A DNA stretch of 15,547 bases from CAYNFR01 sp964396595 (GTDB lineage Bacteria > Bacteroidota > Bacteroidia > Chitinophagales > Saprospiraceae). The stretch is taken from the NCBI GenBank assembly GCA_964396595.1, contig CAYNFR010000048.1, positions 1-15,547 of the forward strand. Direction: 5' to 3'. Shown here one piece after another: positions 7,703 to 15,388 of the stretch; the first letter of the stretch is position 1; every line of letters starts with the position of its first letter. The notes beneath the pieces are model-generated. The model searched no databases, was not told the origin of the DNA, and saw nothing but the letters and a program-made list of their open reading frames with translations. A program made the position numbers and the translations under genes.

Positions 7703-9004
7703 ATGAGGAATCATTCGGCGCATAAAATCAGTGGGTTAACCGCTTTCTTCATTGTAGTGGCCAATATGATCGGTACAGGCGCCTTCACAAGTCTTGGTTT
7801 TCAGCTGCAAGATTTAAAAAGCCCCACTGTCATCCTGATCCTGTGGATATTGGGAGGGGTCCTTGCATTGTCCGGGGCATTCAGTTACGTAGAAATCGGG
7901 TCTCGAATAAAAAAGTCCGGTGGTGAATATACTTTTTTGTCCACCATCTATTCACCGGTGATTGGCTATCTGGCAGGATGGATTTCTATCACAGTGGGCT
8001 TTGCCGCACCTGTAGCGCTTTCAGCTATGGCAGTAGTTGCGTATTTTCCTTATGCCGTATTAGACCCAGTGTGGACGAGCTGTTTATTAGTAATAAGTAT
8101 CAGCATTATACACAGTATCAGTCTACGATATAGCGCGACTTTCCAGAATATCAGCACCGGTATTAAGATTGTACTGATCATCAGCTTGATCCTGTTAGGT
8201 TTATTCCTAGCGCCAAGTACGACTCAGCAGTACAACACAGAGGGTATTTCTAGCGAGATATTTTCCGGCTCCTTCTTCATAGCATTGATCTATGTGAGCT
8301 ATTCTTATACCGGATGGAATGCAGCGGTATATATTATTGAAGAACTCAGAGACCTCAAGCGTTCTCTTATATTCGCATTGATAGGAGGGACATTATTTGT
8401 AGCCCTGCTGTACACGCTTCTTCAATATATCTTCATAAAGCATGTGCCGTTGGAGTCTTTGGTGGGACAAATCGATGTCGGGAGCATCGCTGCAAAAGCG
8501 ATGCTAGGTGAGCAAGTCGGCTCTTTATTTAGCTTAGCCATCTCGGTATTATTAATTTCAGGTATTAGTGCCATGATATGGGTAGGTCCGCGTGTCAGTG
8601 CTGCTATGGCGCGAGATCATAAACTCTGGCGTAGTATCGCCGCACCCGCAGATGTAATCCCGACAAGAGCCTTATGGCTCCAATGCGCTATCACCCTAGG
8701 CTTAGTAGTAAGTGGAACATTTGAGCAGATATTGATATACTGTGGTTTCTTATTGACTATTTCCACATTGCTCACGGTATATGGATTGTTTAAATTGAGA
8801 AAAACGGGTCAAGATCAAGACGGCGATGATCAAATATTCGTAAGTCCGGGCTATCCCTTCCTTCAAGTATTGTTTATCACATTCTCGATAGCAATGATTA
8901 TTTTTACATTCATAGCTCGTCCCTATGAGGCACTCTTAGGTTCGCTCAACTTAATTATCGGACTGATCACATGGTTTTTTAACAAGCGAATAATAAATAG
9001 ATAA
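7703..9004 (+). CDS. APC-superfamily amino-acid permease
   Basis: The product has 433 residues and about twelve hydrophobic segments, as in APC-family amino-acid/polyamine/organocation transporters. The first membrane helix carries the family signature NMIGTGAF (residues 21-28), the unwound substrate-binding segment. GGEYTFLSTIYSPVIGYLAGW follows in the TM2-TM3 region and SYTGWNAAVYIIEEL in the TM6 region, also typical. I chose ATG 7703 because the signature helix then starts at residue 11. An upstream in-frame TTG at 7658 would add 15 residues with no support. The His-rich methyltransferase lipoprotein gene starts 5 nt after the stop, so the two are almost certainly co-transcribed. The substrate cannot be read from the sequence. 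A role in handling a methylated or metal-binding compound with the neighbour is speculation. Confidence 0.9.
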   Translation: MRNHSAHKISGLTAFFIVVANMIGTGAFTSLGFQLQDLKSPTVILILWILGGVLALSGAFSYVEIGSRIKKSGGEYTFLSTIYSPVIGYLAGWISITVGFAAPVALSAMAVVAYFPYAVLDPVWTSCLLVISISIIHSISLRYSATFQNISTGIKIVLIISLILLGLFLAPSTTQQYNTEGISSEIFSGSFFIALIYVSYSYTGWNAAVYIIEELRDLKRSLIFALIGGTLFVALLYTLLQYIFIKHVPLESLVGQIDVGSIAAKAMLGEQVGSLFSLAISVLLISGISAMIWVGPRVSAAMARDHKLWRSIAAPADVIPTRALWLQCAITLGLVVSGTFEQILIYCGFLLTISTLLTVYGLFKLRKTGQDQDGDDQIFVSPGYPFLQVLFITFSIAMIIFTFIARPYEALLGSLNLIIGLITWFFNKRIINR

Positions 9005-9009
9005 ATCCT

Positions 9010-9729
9010 ATGAATAACTTACTACTATTATTGGCTGTAAGCCTAATTTGCGCTTGCGGTCAACACAAGCATGAACACAGAGGAGAGGGCGACCATCATC
9101 ACCATCATCACAAAGAAGCGCACAATCTCGGACATAGTCATCATCATGGGGATGCTAATACACACATGCATCAACGCCCTGTTTCTGAACTTATCGAGCG
9201 ATTCGAATCACCCGAGAGAGATGCCTATCAGCAACCAGAGAAGGTAATCAAGTTTCTCGGTGATATCCAAGGAAAGAAAGTTATTGACATCGGTGCCGGA
9301 TCCGGCTATTTCTCCGTAAAATTAGCAGCTGCAGGTGCACAGGTTATAGCTGCTGACGTCAATGAAGAATTTCAAGCCCACGTGACTACCCGCATTAAAG
9401 AAATGGCCTTACAAAATATAGAACCTAGATTGATTCCTTATGATTCTCCCGGTCTCACAAACCAAGAAGTGGATATTTTATTCATGGTCAATACATATCA
9501 TCACATAGAAGATAGAGTGGACTATTTTAAAAAAGCCAAAGAAGGCCTAAAAGCTGATGGCCGTGTAGTTATCATTGATTTCTTTAAGCATGACCTTCCT
9601 GTCGGACCTCCTACTGATCATAAAATTTCGATAGATGACGTACTAGCAGAATTGAAAAAATCCGGATACAGTAGATTTGATGTAGAGGTCAATTTATTAG
9701 AATATCAATATATCGTGACGGCTAATTGA
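9010..9729 (+). CDS. Histidine-rich lipoprotein with class I SAM-methyltransferase domain
   Basis: The product has 239 residues. Residues 1-16 form a short lipoprotein signal with lipobox ICAC (lipidated C16). Residues 19-54 contain 16 histidines, including a run of six (29-34), suggesting binding of Zn, Ni, Co or Cu. From about 66 it is a Rossmann-fold class I methyltransferase: ERDAYQQPEKVI, motif I DIGAGSGYF (93-101), the acidic end of beta 2 in AADVN (115-119), NTYHHIEDR (161-169), and a C-terminal beta hairpin LLEYQYIVTAN. The ERDA-QxPEKV opening is, from memory, seen in other methyltransferase-like proteins that also carry export signals. An exported methyltransferase is odd because SAM is cytoplasmic. 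An internal ATG (M53, position 9166) would give a cytosolic form but would cut through the His region. It follows the permease by 5 nt and is closed by a hairpin. Confidence 0.85.
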   Translation: MNNLLLLLAVSLICACGQHKHEHRGEGDHHHHHHKEAHNLGHSHHHGDANTHMHQRPVSELIERFESPERDAYQQPEKVIKFLGDIQGKKVIDIGAGSGYFSVKLAAAGAQVIAADVNEEFQAHVTTRIKEMALQNIEPRLIPYDSPGLTNQEVDILFMVNTYHHIEDRVDYFKKAKEGLKADGRVVIIDFFKHDLPVGPPTDHKISIDDVLAELKKSGYSRFDVEVNLLEYQYIVTAN

Positions 9730-9740
9730 TTTTTCTCAAT

Positions 9741-9774
9741 TTTTTAAGCTTAATGAATGAGATAAGCTTAAAAA
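9741..9774. terminator. AT-rich hairpin terminator after the methyltransferase gene
   Basis: TTTTTAAGCTTA (9741-9752) and TAAGCTTAAAAA (9763-9774) are perfectly complementary, giving a 12-bp stem with a 10-nt loop that starts 11 nt after the stop codon. The T-tract lies on the 5' side, so on the + strand it is not a canonical U-tailed terminator. On the - strand the U-run falls at the 3' end of the stem. Position and symmetry support a transcript-end function. Confidence 0.6.
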
Positions 9775-10747
9775 CCTTACTCCTTGTGCTCGGAACGTGG
9801 AAGATTTACTTCTGCCCCCCACTTGGAACACTACTTAATATAAATGACGTCATTGAATCTTCATAAATCCGAGAAGTTGTTTCATCACCCTTGCCATGAT
9901 GTTCGTTAGATAACTGATAATAATATTTGATCTGAGATTTCCGAAAAGTACATTGACCGTCCTCATTTACTATTTACATAGGTGAGCGCTGATCTCTTTT
10001 GATTATTGCATGCTCCAAAAGCCAATTGAGAAGCGAATACAATAGGTAAAATTCTCATATATTAATTTGTTTTGTTCTTAAAACATAAAATTTCATTTCT
10101 ACTTCATGCGAATCACTATTACCATTCGCGAATATGTCCAATTTACTTTCACTCATAAAACTTAAAAGAATTCACATCCAATATTGATAAAGCTGATTAA
10201 TTCCTTTTTTTAGAATTGCTGGCTTTAAAAATTTTGTGATTGTTAGTGTCTTCTTAGTGTTTTTTGTGCTAAAATGGTTCCTCATCAGCGCTTCTCGACA
10301 TATAAAGTCTTATACGTCTTGGAGATTCTTAGCAAAGTATTGGATTGCATCCTACAGATAATCAATCGCTTAGCCTTACTCTATGCATCGTCTCTATAAC
10401 ATACTTTTTGTTTATTAAAATTCAGCGCTCACGCTGTTTGTGTTATAATAGTAGTATTCATGTGAATTACACCCGGATTTCCTTATCAATATGTCTGCGG
10501 ACATCAGCGAAATCTGCAGGCTATTGATAATCTTCTGTTAAAAACACATTCAGAGAATGTCCACCTCTAGTTATTTCAAAAAATAGCATTAAACATTAAA
10601 AATGGATTTCCTTGCGCCTATCTGAATTACTTCGCACCCTTCTCCATATTTCATTTCTACACATGCCCCGGATAAATTTTCCCGCTACTTGCCGTACATA
10701 CAGAACATATTCCTTAACTTAGTGTCCATCATAAAACACATCAAATC
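9775..10747. other. AT-rich gene-free region of about 1 kb
   Basis: No convincing gene is present. I looked for tRNA-like cloverleaf sequence and recognisable riboswitch cores and saw none. Minor structures are a 6-bp inverted repeat GCGAAT/ATTCGC (10108-10113 with 10124-10129) and a CAGCG-CTCA-CGCTG hairpin (10423-10436) followed by TTTG. On the - strand, 9806-9973 is open for 56 codons without a usual start codon and could be a decayed gene fragment. A 60-codon + strand frame from a TTG at 10345 has no protein-like features. The base composition is visibly richer in A/T than the genes on either side, which fits decayed or acquired sequence. The promoter of the downstream aminotransferase operon should lie at its right end, but no clear TTTG/TAnnTTTG pair is visible there. 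Confidence 0.6.
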
Positions 10748-11875
10748 ATGTCACAGCTTTCGCGTCGCAATTTGCTCAGAAATCTAGGGGTAGCCGGTAC
10801 AGCCGGGCTGGTAATCAATCCGACAGACCTTCTGAAATTTTATCGTGAGAATAATAAAAGCCGCTCAATAATCACGAATGATGATGTAATAAGGCTTTCC
10901 GCCAATGAAAATCCATATTCACCCTCTCCGATGATGGCTAAAGCCATCTCAGAAATGAATCCCGACCTCTGCCGATATCCTAACCAAACATTCAGAGTGC
11001 TGGAAGAGAAAATCGCCGAACGCGAAGGTGTACATCCTGATCAAGTAGTTGTCTGTTCTGGATCTCGCGAAGGACTGAATGTCGTTGGGCTGCACTATGC
11101 CCTTCAGGGCGGCGAGATAGCTACCTGCCTACCCACCTACAATGCCTTATTGACCTACGCGGAGCATTTTGGCGCCATGATTAATGCCAGTGCCCTCGAT
11201 GCCAATCTCGGTTTTGACCTCGATGCGATTCGAAGTAGTGTCAATAATAAAACCAAACTCGTCTTCGTGTGCAATCCCAATAATCCAACCGGAACGCTTT
11301 TAGACCCTAAAGATTTGGAAAAATTCTGCAAAGAGGTCGGTTCAGACACACCCGTATTCGTGGACGAGGTGTATAAAGATTATATCGAAGAACCCGACTA
11401 CCCTTCGATGAAGTCATTGATAGACGATGGATATAAAATTATCATTTCGCGCACCTTCTCCAAGGTTTATGGCCTCGCAGGAGCGCGAGTAGGATATCTT
11501 ATGACTCATGCCGACCTTGCCAAGAAACTACGCCGCGCCTTGATGTCCGGCACCAATGTATTGGGCGTTAAAATGGCGATGACTGCACTTGAGGATGAAA
11601 GCTTTTACCGCTACTCACTGGCCAAAAATCGCGAAGCCAAAAACATCATCTATGATGCCTTAGATAAGGTGGGCTTGAAATATATCAAATCTCATGCAAA
11701 TTTCGTCTTCTTCCATACTGGCAGACATATCTCAGATGTTAGCGTACAATTTGCTTCACATGGTATCGAGGTCGGGCGACCATTTCCGCCATTCACGGAT
11801 TGGTGTCGGATCAGCACCGGTAAAGTAGAAGAGGTTCGTCAATTCGCTGCTGTTCTAGAACGTATCTTTGTTTAG
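10748..11875 (+). CDS. HisC-like PLP-dependent aminotransferase with Tat signal
   Basis: The product is a 375-residue fold-type I aminotransferase closest to the histidinol-phosphate aminotransferase group. Landmarks are SANENPYSPSP (51-61), NPNNPTG (176-182, with N179 contacting the cofactor), VFVDEVY (203-209, D206 and Y209), the PLP lysine K239 in SRTFSKVYGLAGARVGY, and the carboxylate-binding R354 in DWCRISTG. The first 40 residues are an extension not found in cytosolic HisC. They contain a twin-arginine motif, SRRNLLR (5-11), followed by a hydrophobic stretch GVAGTAGLVI, so the folded, cofactor-loaded enzyme is predicted to be exported by Tat. No his genes are nearby, so a histidine-biosynthesis role is not supported; substrate is unknown. 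The start ATG 10748 is the only one that includes the Tat motif. The stop TAG shares its last base with the GTG start of ung. Confidence 0.9.
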   Translation: MSQLSRRNLLRNLGVAGTAGLVINPTDLLKFYRENNKSRSIITNDDVIRLSANENPYSPSPMMAKAISEMNPDLCRYPNQTFRVLEEKIAEREGVHPDQVVVCSGSREGLNVVGLHYALQGGEIATCLPTYNALLTYAEHFGAMINASALDANLGFDLDAIRSSVNNKTKLVFVCNPNNPTGTLLDPKDLEKFCKEVGSDTPVFVDEVYKDYIEEPDYPSMKSLIDDGYKIIISRTFSKVYGLAGARVGYLMTHADLAKKLRRALMSGTNVLGVKMAMTALEDESFYRYSLAKNREAKNIIYDALDKVGLKYIKSHANFVFFHTGRHISDVSVQFASHGIEVGRPFPPFTDWCRISTGKVEEVRQFAAVLERIFV

Positions 11876-12552
11876 TGGGCCGAGCAAATGTGGTCATAGA
11901 AGAGCGATGGAAAGAAGTCCTGGAAGAGGAGTTTACTAAAGATTATTTTAAAGCCTTAACAGACTTTCTCAAAAAACAAAAATCACAAGGCAAGACCATC
12001 TACCCACCCGGCTCGCTTATTTTTAATGCATTTGCATTGACGCCCTTTGACAAGGTCAGAGTAGTCATTATTGGTCAAGATCCTTATCATAATCCCGGCG
12101 AAGCAATGGGCTTAAGCTTCAGTGTGCCAAAAGGTGTACGAATACCGCCTTCATTGCGCAATATTTATCGCGAATTATCAACAAGCACCGGATTCACAAA
12201 CCCTGGTCACGGTGATTTAACAGCATGGGCTGCACAAGGTGTCTTACTGCTCAACGCCATTCTGACAGTAGAGAAAAACGCAGCCGCCTCGCACAATGCA
12301 ACCGGATGGCAATTATTTACGGACGCTGCGATAAAACAATTATCTGAACGAAAAGAAAATCTCGTATTCCTTTTGTGGGGTAAATTTGCCGCAAGCAAGC
12401 AAGTCTTGATTGATCAGACTAAGCACCATGTTTTAATTGCTGCGCACCCTTCACCGCTTGCTCGTGATGCTTTTCAGGGGTGCGGTCATTTTACTAAGAC
12501 TAACGAGCTATTGACATCTATGAATACCACACCGATTAATTGGCAATTATGA
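11875..12552 (+). CDS. ung: Uracil-DNA glycosylase, family 1
   Basis: The product has 225 residues, the usual length of family 1 UDG, which cuts uracil out of DNA to start base-excision repair in the cytoplasm. All the signature segments are present: the water-activating loop GQDPYHNPGEAMGLSFSV (67-84, catalytic D69, uracil-stacking F82), the uracil-binding Asn in GVLLLNAILTV (N127), and the DNA-intercalation loop HPSPLARDAFQGCGHF (191-206, H191). The start is GTG at 11875, whose first base is the last base of the aminotransferase stop; a second GTG at 11890 is possible. The stop overlaps the ATG of the DUF423 gene (ATGA), so translation of all three genes is coupled. Pairing of ung and DUF423 with an exported aminotransferase has no obvious functional logic. 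Confidence 0.96.
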   Translation: MGRANVVIEERWKEVLEEEFTKDYFKALTDFLKKQKSQGKTIYPPGSLIFNAFALTPFDKVRVVIIGQDPYHNPGEAMGLSFSVPKGVRIPPSLRNIYRELSTSTGFTNPGHGDLTAWAAQGVLLLNAILTVEKNAAASHNATGWQLFTDAAIKQLSERKENLVFLLWGKFAASKQVLIDQTKHHVLIAAHPSPLARDAFQGCGHFTKTNELLTSMNTTPINWQL

Positions 12553-12950
12553 ATAACGGGCTTGCACGAAAATTGGCCATCATAGGCTGCCTAATCCTCG
12601 CATTGACGGTGGCTATTGGCGCTTTCGGCGCCCATATTATTCAGCCTAGAATCAGTGGGCATTACATGGACATATTTCGCACAGCGACTCATTACGCCTT
12701 CGTCCATGCGCTTGGTATTTTATTCCTATCTATCGTTTATCATCATATTCCATCACGCCCCTTGGGCATAGCTATGCGATTATTACTATTCGGGATAATA
12801 CTTTTCAGCGGTTCCTTACTGATTATTTCATTAAACGAATTGGTAGAAATGCCATCGTTAAAAAAATTTGGGGCAATCGCCCCAATAGGCGGATTGTGCT
12901 TTATCGCAGGATGGGTAAGTGCCGCTTATGCATTCTATCAAAAGAACTAG
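12549..12950 (+). CDS. DUF423 (YgdD-like) inner-membrane protein
   Basis: The product has 133 residues and four hydrophobic helices, matching the DUF423 family. Signatures are GAFGAH (24-29) at the end of helix 1, a THYAFVHALGILFLS segment (47-61), LFSGSLLIISL (85-95) and GAIAPIGGLCFIAGW (108-122). The family is widespread, sits in the cytoplasmic membrane and has no assigned function. I chose ATG 12549 because it overlaps the ung stop in a classic ATGA arrangement; the in-frame TTG at 12540 is less likely. It is the last gene of the three-gene operon, which ends at the hairpin at 12982. Confidence 0.92.
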   Translation: MNNGLARKLAIIGCLILALTVAIGAFGAHIIQPRISGHYMDIFRTATHYAFVHALGILFLSIVYHHIPSRPLGIAMRLLLFGIILFSGSLLIISLNELVEMPSLKKFGAIAPIGGLCFIAGWVSAAYAFYQKN

Positions 12951-12981
12951 CCTAATTATTCAGATAGGGGAATAGCAAATT

Positions 12982-13011
12982 AAAAATAGCTTGACTCCTT
13001 AGCTATTTTTT
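12982..13011. terminator. Bidirectional intrinsic terminator after the DUF423 gene
   Basis: AAAAATAGCT (12982-12991) and AGCTATTTTT (13001-13010) form a perfect 10-bp stem around a 9-nt loop, with six Ts at 13006-13011 on the + strand and As on the other side. It begins 31 nt after the DUF423 stop. Because the A and T tracts are symmetric, it could also end transcripts arriving from the convergent Nudix gene. Confidence 0.8.
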
Positions 13012-13095
13012 ACCAATAAATTAAATATTCATTAACCATCTCTCAGACTTTGCCCGCGTCATTAAGCTATAAAGTGATGTTATAGTATTCAGTAG

Positions 13096-13156
13096 GTGAT
13101 GGGCCTAAAGCCGTCACTGAGGCTGATGGCGCAAAGGGGTCATCGGCCTCTTTTAT
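13096..13156 (+). ncRNA. Twin hairpin with U-tail: terminator or candidate small RNA 3' end
   Basis: Two adjacent stems are visible. The first pairs GTGATGG (13096-13102) with CCGTCAC (13111-13117), 7 bp with one G-U. The second pairs GAGGCTGATG (13119-13128) with CATCGGCCTC (13141-13150), 10 bp with one G-U, followed directly by TTTTAT. This is a good + strand intrinsic terminator, yet the operon upstream already ends at 13011. A separate short transcript starting between the two is therefore possible; a TTTG at 13049-13052 could be a -33 box, but the -7 match is poor. The next + strand gene is not until 13794. I recognise no known RNA family. Confidence 0.4.
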
Positions 13157-13173
13157 CTAAGTATCTGAGCGTT

Positions 13174-13677
13174 CTACTTACGCAAAGAAATCATTTCGGG
13201 TTGAAATCCTTTTTCTACGAGCAAATCCCTTAATGCGAAGCCCGTACCGGCATCCCAGTATTTTACCTTGTCGAATGGAACACATCGATAGTCATCGAGC
13301 TCGTCATTCAATTGCACAGCTCCTGTGGCGATGATGTGATACGCGATGATGATCTGGTTCATCCGCTCAAACTTATAATGTCCGATAAATTTTTCGATAT
13401 ATCCATCGAGTCCGACTTCTTCCGTCACCTCTCTTAGTACTGTCTCGTCGGGATTCTCCCCTTTCTCTACAAATCCTGTAATCAATCCGTAAAACTGCAT
13501 AGGCCATGACACATTGTGCGCGAGCAACACATGTCCTGCCGGATATTCAATTACCGCCGCTGCCACCGGCGTAGGATTATCGTAATGGACAAAATTACAC
13601 GCCTGATTCGTGCAAGCATTGTAGCCTAGTTGGTCTGGGGAGAGCGCAGATTTACACAAAGGGCAGTATTTGTACAT
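13174..13677 (-). CDS. Nudix hydrolase with N-terminal zinc ribbon
   Basis: The product has 167 residues. Residues 1-30 form a four-Cys zinc ribbon (C5, C8, C22, C27), as in NudC-type NADH pyrophosphatases. The Nudix box GX5EX7REUXEEXGU is complete at 68-90 (G68, E74, R82, E83, E86, E87, G89), so Mg-dependent cleavage of a nucleoside-diphosphate-linked substrate in the cytoplasm is expected. The SQPWPFPxS motif that marks NADH/NAD specificity downstream of the box in NudC is absent, and the protein is much shorter than NudC, so the substrate is open. ATG 13677 directly precedes the ribbon (MYKYCPLC) and is well supported. The gene is convergent with the DUF423 operon and divergent from the PorP gene. 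Confidence 0.9.
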   Translation of the reverse strand: MYKYCPLCKSALSPDQLGYNACTNQACNFVHYDNPTPVAAAVIEYPAGHVLLAHNVSWPMQFYGLITGFVEKGENPDETVLREVTEEVGLDGYIEKFIGHYKFERMNQIIIAYHIIATGAVQLNDELDDYRCVPFDKVKYWDAGTGFALRDLLVEKGFQPEMISLRK

Positions 13678-13793
13678 TCATGTATTGTTTCGTAATCTAA
13701 ATAAGAGAGGTAAATATAAAAGCGCTGATGAATTTAAGCTACTTATTCATATCCGATTATCATTTTTCGGTAAACACTGCGTTATAACATCTT

Positions 13794-14891
13794 ATGTCAA
13801 AAATTCATAGCATAAAATACATTACCACCAGCACAAAAATCGGCTTGGTGGCTCTTCTTTCATATGGCGCTTTTATCCAATCGATAGAAGCGCAGGATAA
13901 GCAATATTCTCAATTTTATGCCAATGCCATGCATCTCAATCCGGCATTGACAGGTGCGCATTCCGGCACATATCGTGTGATGATAGGCTATCGTGACCAA
14001 TGGCGGAGATCGCTTGAAGCTCCATTTACGATGATGACTGTGGCCGCTGACTTCACCTTTCCCTTGTCAGGCTCCGGAAATTTTAGTGAGGGGTTTGATC
14101 ATGTCGCAGGCGGGATTGTATTTGCCGGTGAGCGTGTGGGTATTTATGATAATAATACAAATACGCTGGGTGTCAACCTTGCATATCACAAACTTATTGA
14201 CAAGCAGACCAACCAATATTTAAGTCTCGGATTTCATTTTGGTCTCGGATTGAGAAGTATCAATTATGAAAATTTGAATTTTGGCGACCAGTTTAATGGT
14301 GTCAATGGCTACACAGAGCCCACGCAGGAATTTCTGCCTAATAACGGCCTGGCCTATGGTGATGTGGGACTGGGATTGCATTATAGTGTATCTCCGGATA
14401 GAAGAAGCAAATTTTATCTTGGCGCGAGCGCCGTACATCTCAACCGCCCCAATATCTCCTATTTCGCGCGCGATATTCGCTTGCCAGAGGGATACACACC
14501 GTTCGCCTTGCCGATAAAATATTCGGCACATGGAGGCGCATCATTTCCTATGGGTGCAAATACGAATATAGAACCCCGCATCGTCTATTTTAATCAAGGC
14601 CCTCACGGAAGCCTCACTGGCGGAGCTTCGTTACGCTACAATATGCCACAAAATGATGAAGTATCTCTCCATCTAGGGGCCTGGATGCGTACTACTCGTA
14701 GCCTCACGACATACCAGCCCACGGATATCATATTGACTGCCGGCTATGAATTCAATGGCCTATTAATAGGCATCAGTTATGATGCCAATCTTCGTGCATT
14801 TTCAAATTTTCCCGGCACCAATGTATTTGAATTGAGTATTTCGTTTATCGGCAACCACGAAAATGCGCATAATATTTGTCCTCAATTTTAA
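13794..14891 (+). CDS. PorP/SprF-family type IX secretion-associated outer-membrane protein
   Basis: The product has 365 residues. A signal peptide with hydrophobic core at about 16-30 is cleaved near IEA|QDKQYSQ (after residue 33). The mature N-terminus QDKQYSQFYANAMHLNPALT is the hallmark of PorP/SprF proteins, followed by YRVMIGYRDQWR and alternating beta strands rich in Gly and aromatics (about 90-355), consistent with a 14-strand outer-membrane barrel. SprF-like proteins help T9SS deliver surface proteins, usually those with type B sorting domains, and their genes often sit beside a giant adhesin gene. No such partner is present in this window; the only T9SS cargo here (5146-7566) has a type A-like domain. 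The gene stands alone, with no clear promoter or terminator. Confidence 0.93.
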   Translation: MSKIHSIKYITTSTKIGLVALLSYGAFIQSIEAQDKQYSQFYANAMHLNPALTGAHSGTYRVMIGYRDQWRRSLEAPFTMMTVAADFTFPLSGSGNFSEGFDHVAGGIVFAGERVGIYDNNTNTLGVNLAYHKLIDKQTNQYLSLGFHFGLGLRSINYENLNFGDQFNGVNGYTEPTQEFLPNNGLAYGDVGLGLHYSVSPDRRSKFYLGASAVHLNRPNISYFARDIRLPEGYTPFALPIKYSAHGGASFPMGANTNIEPRIVYFNQGPHGSLTGGASLRYNMPQNDEVSLHLGAWMRTTRSLTTYQPTDIILTAGYEFNGLLIGISYDANLRAFSNFPGTNVFELSISFIGNHENAHNICPQF

Positions 14892-15388
14892 GAAAATGGG
14901 GTAATGCTTCTTAGCGCATACAATGATTAATTATCCTCAATCTCGCTGTCAAAAAAACATAAGACTAATGCGTACAGTCGCGCTATTAGATAACGATCGT
15001 CATTTAGTGTGCCTAAGAACATTCAGTTATGATACGGCTCGAATACAAGCCAAAATGTGTTAATAATCAGGCACTAAGCCCGATCGTCATAGTTTACAAA
15101 TCGATGTACTATTTTATGAATCTTTGATTCAATACGCACTATACTTAAAATAAAAGCACCATACTATTTGATGTTAGATTTTGTGCTTTAATTCTTGGGC
15201 ACTGGTGGCATCGAATGTAAAATTCGTTATGTTTAGGATCGAAGTCACAGACTTCTCCCTTCGTCACTGTGCTTGGCGGGGTCAGCGTAGGTCTGGTTGG
15301 ACATAGTTCGGAAAACGGGTTACACCTGTACGATAGCAAAATTGGCTCGTTTGGTTTTGCTTGTGTGTCGGCTTGTGGGCGGGGTTCA
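14892..15388. other. Gene-free region after the PorP gene
   Basis: No convincing gene is present. A 10-bp direct repeat CGATCGTCAT occurs at 14994-15003 and 15081-15090. Between the copies, TTAGTGTGCC (15004-15013) and GGCACTAA (15070-15077) are near-complementary. From about 15180 the sequence becomes richer in G/C. A 103-codon - strand frame (15145-15456) crosses into the hairpin element; it has a TTG start and low-complexity residues and is not credible as a gene, although its C-terminal part contains a CHQC motif. From memory, the stretch around 15330-15390 resembles sequence seen repeatedly in Bacteroidota contigs, but this is unverified. Confidence 0.5.

Noticed and set aside
10345..10527. 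60-codon + strand open frame in the AT-rich gap
   Set aside because: TTG start, Ser/Cys/Ile-rich composition with no signal, domain or neighbour support; it overlaps a hairpin (10423-10436).
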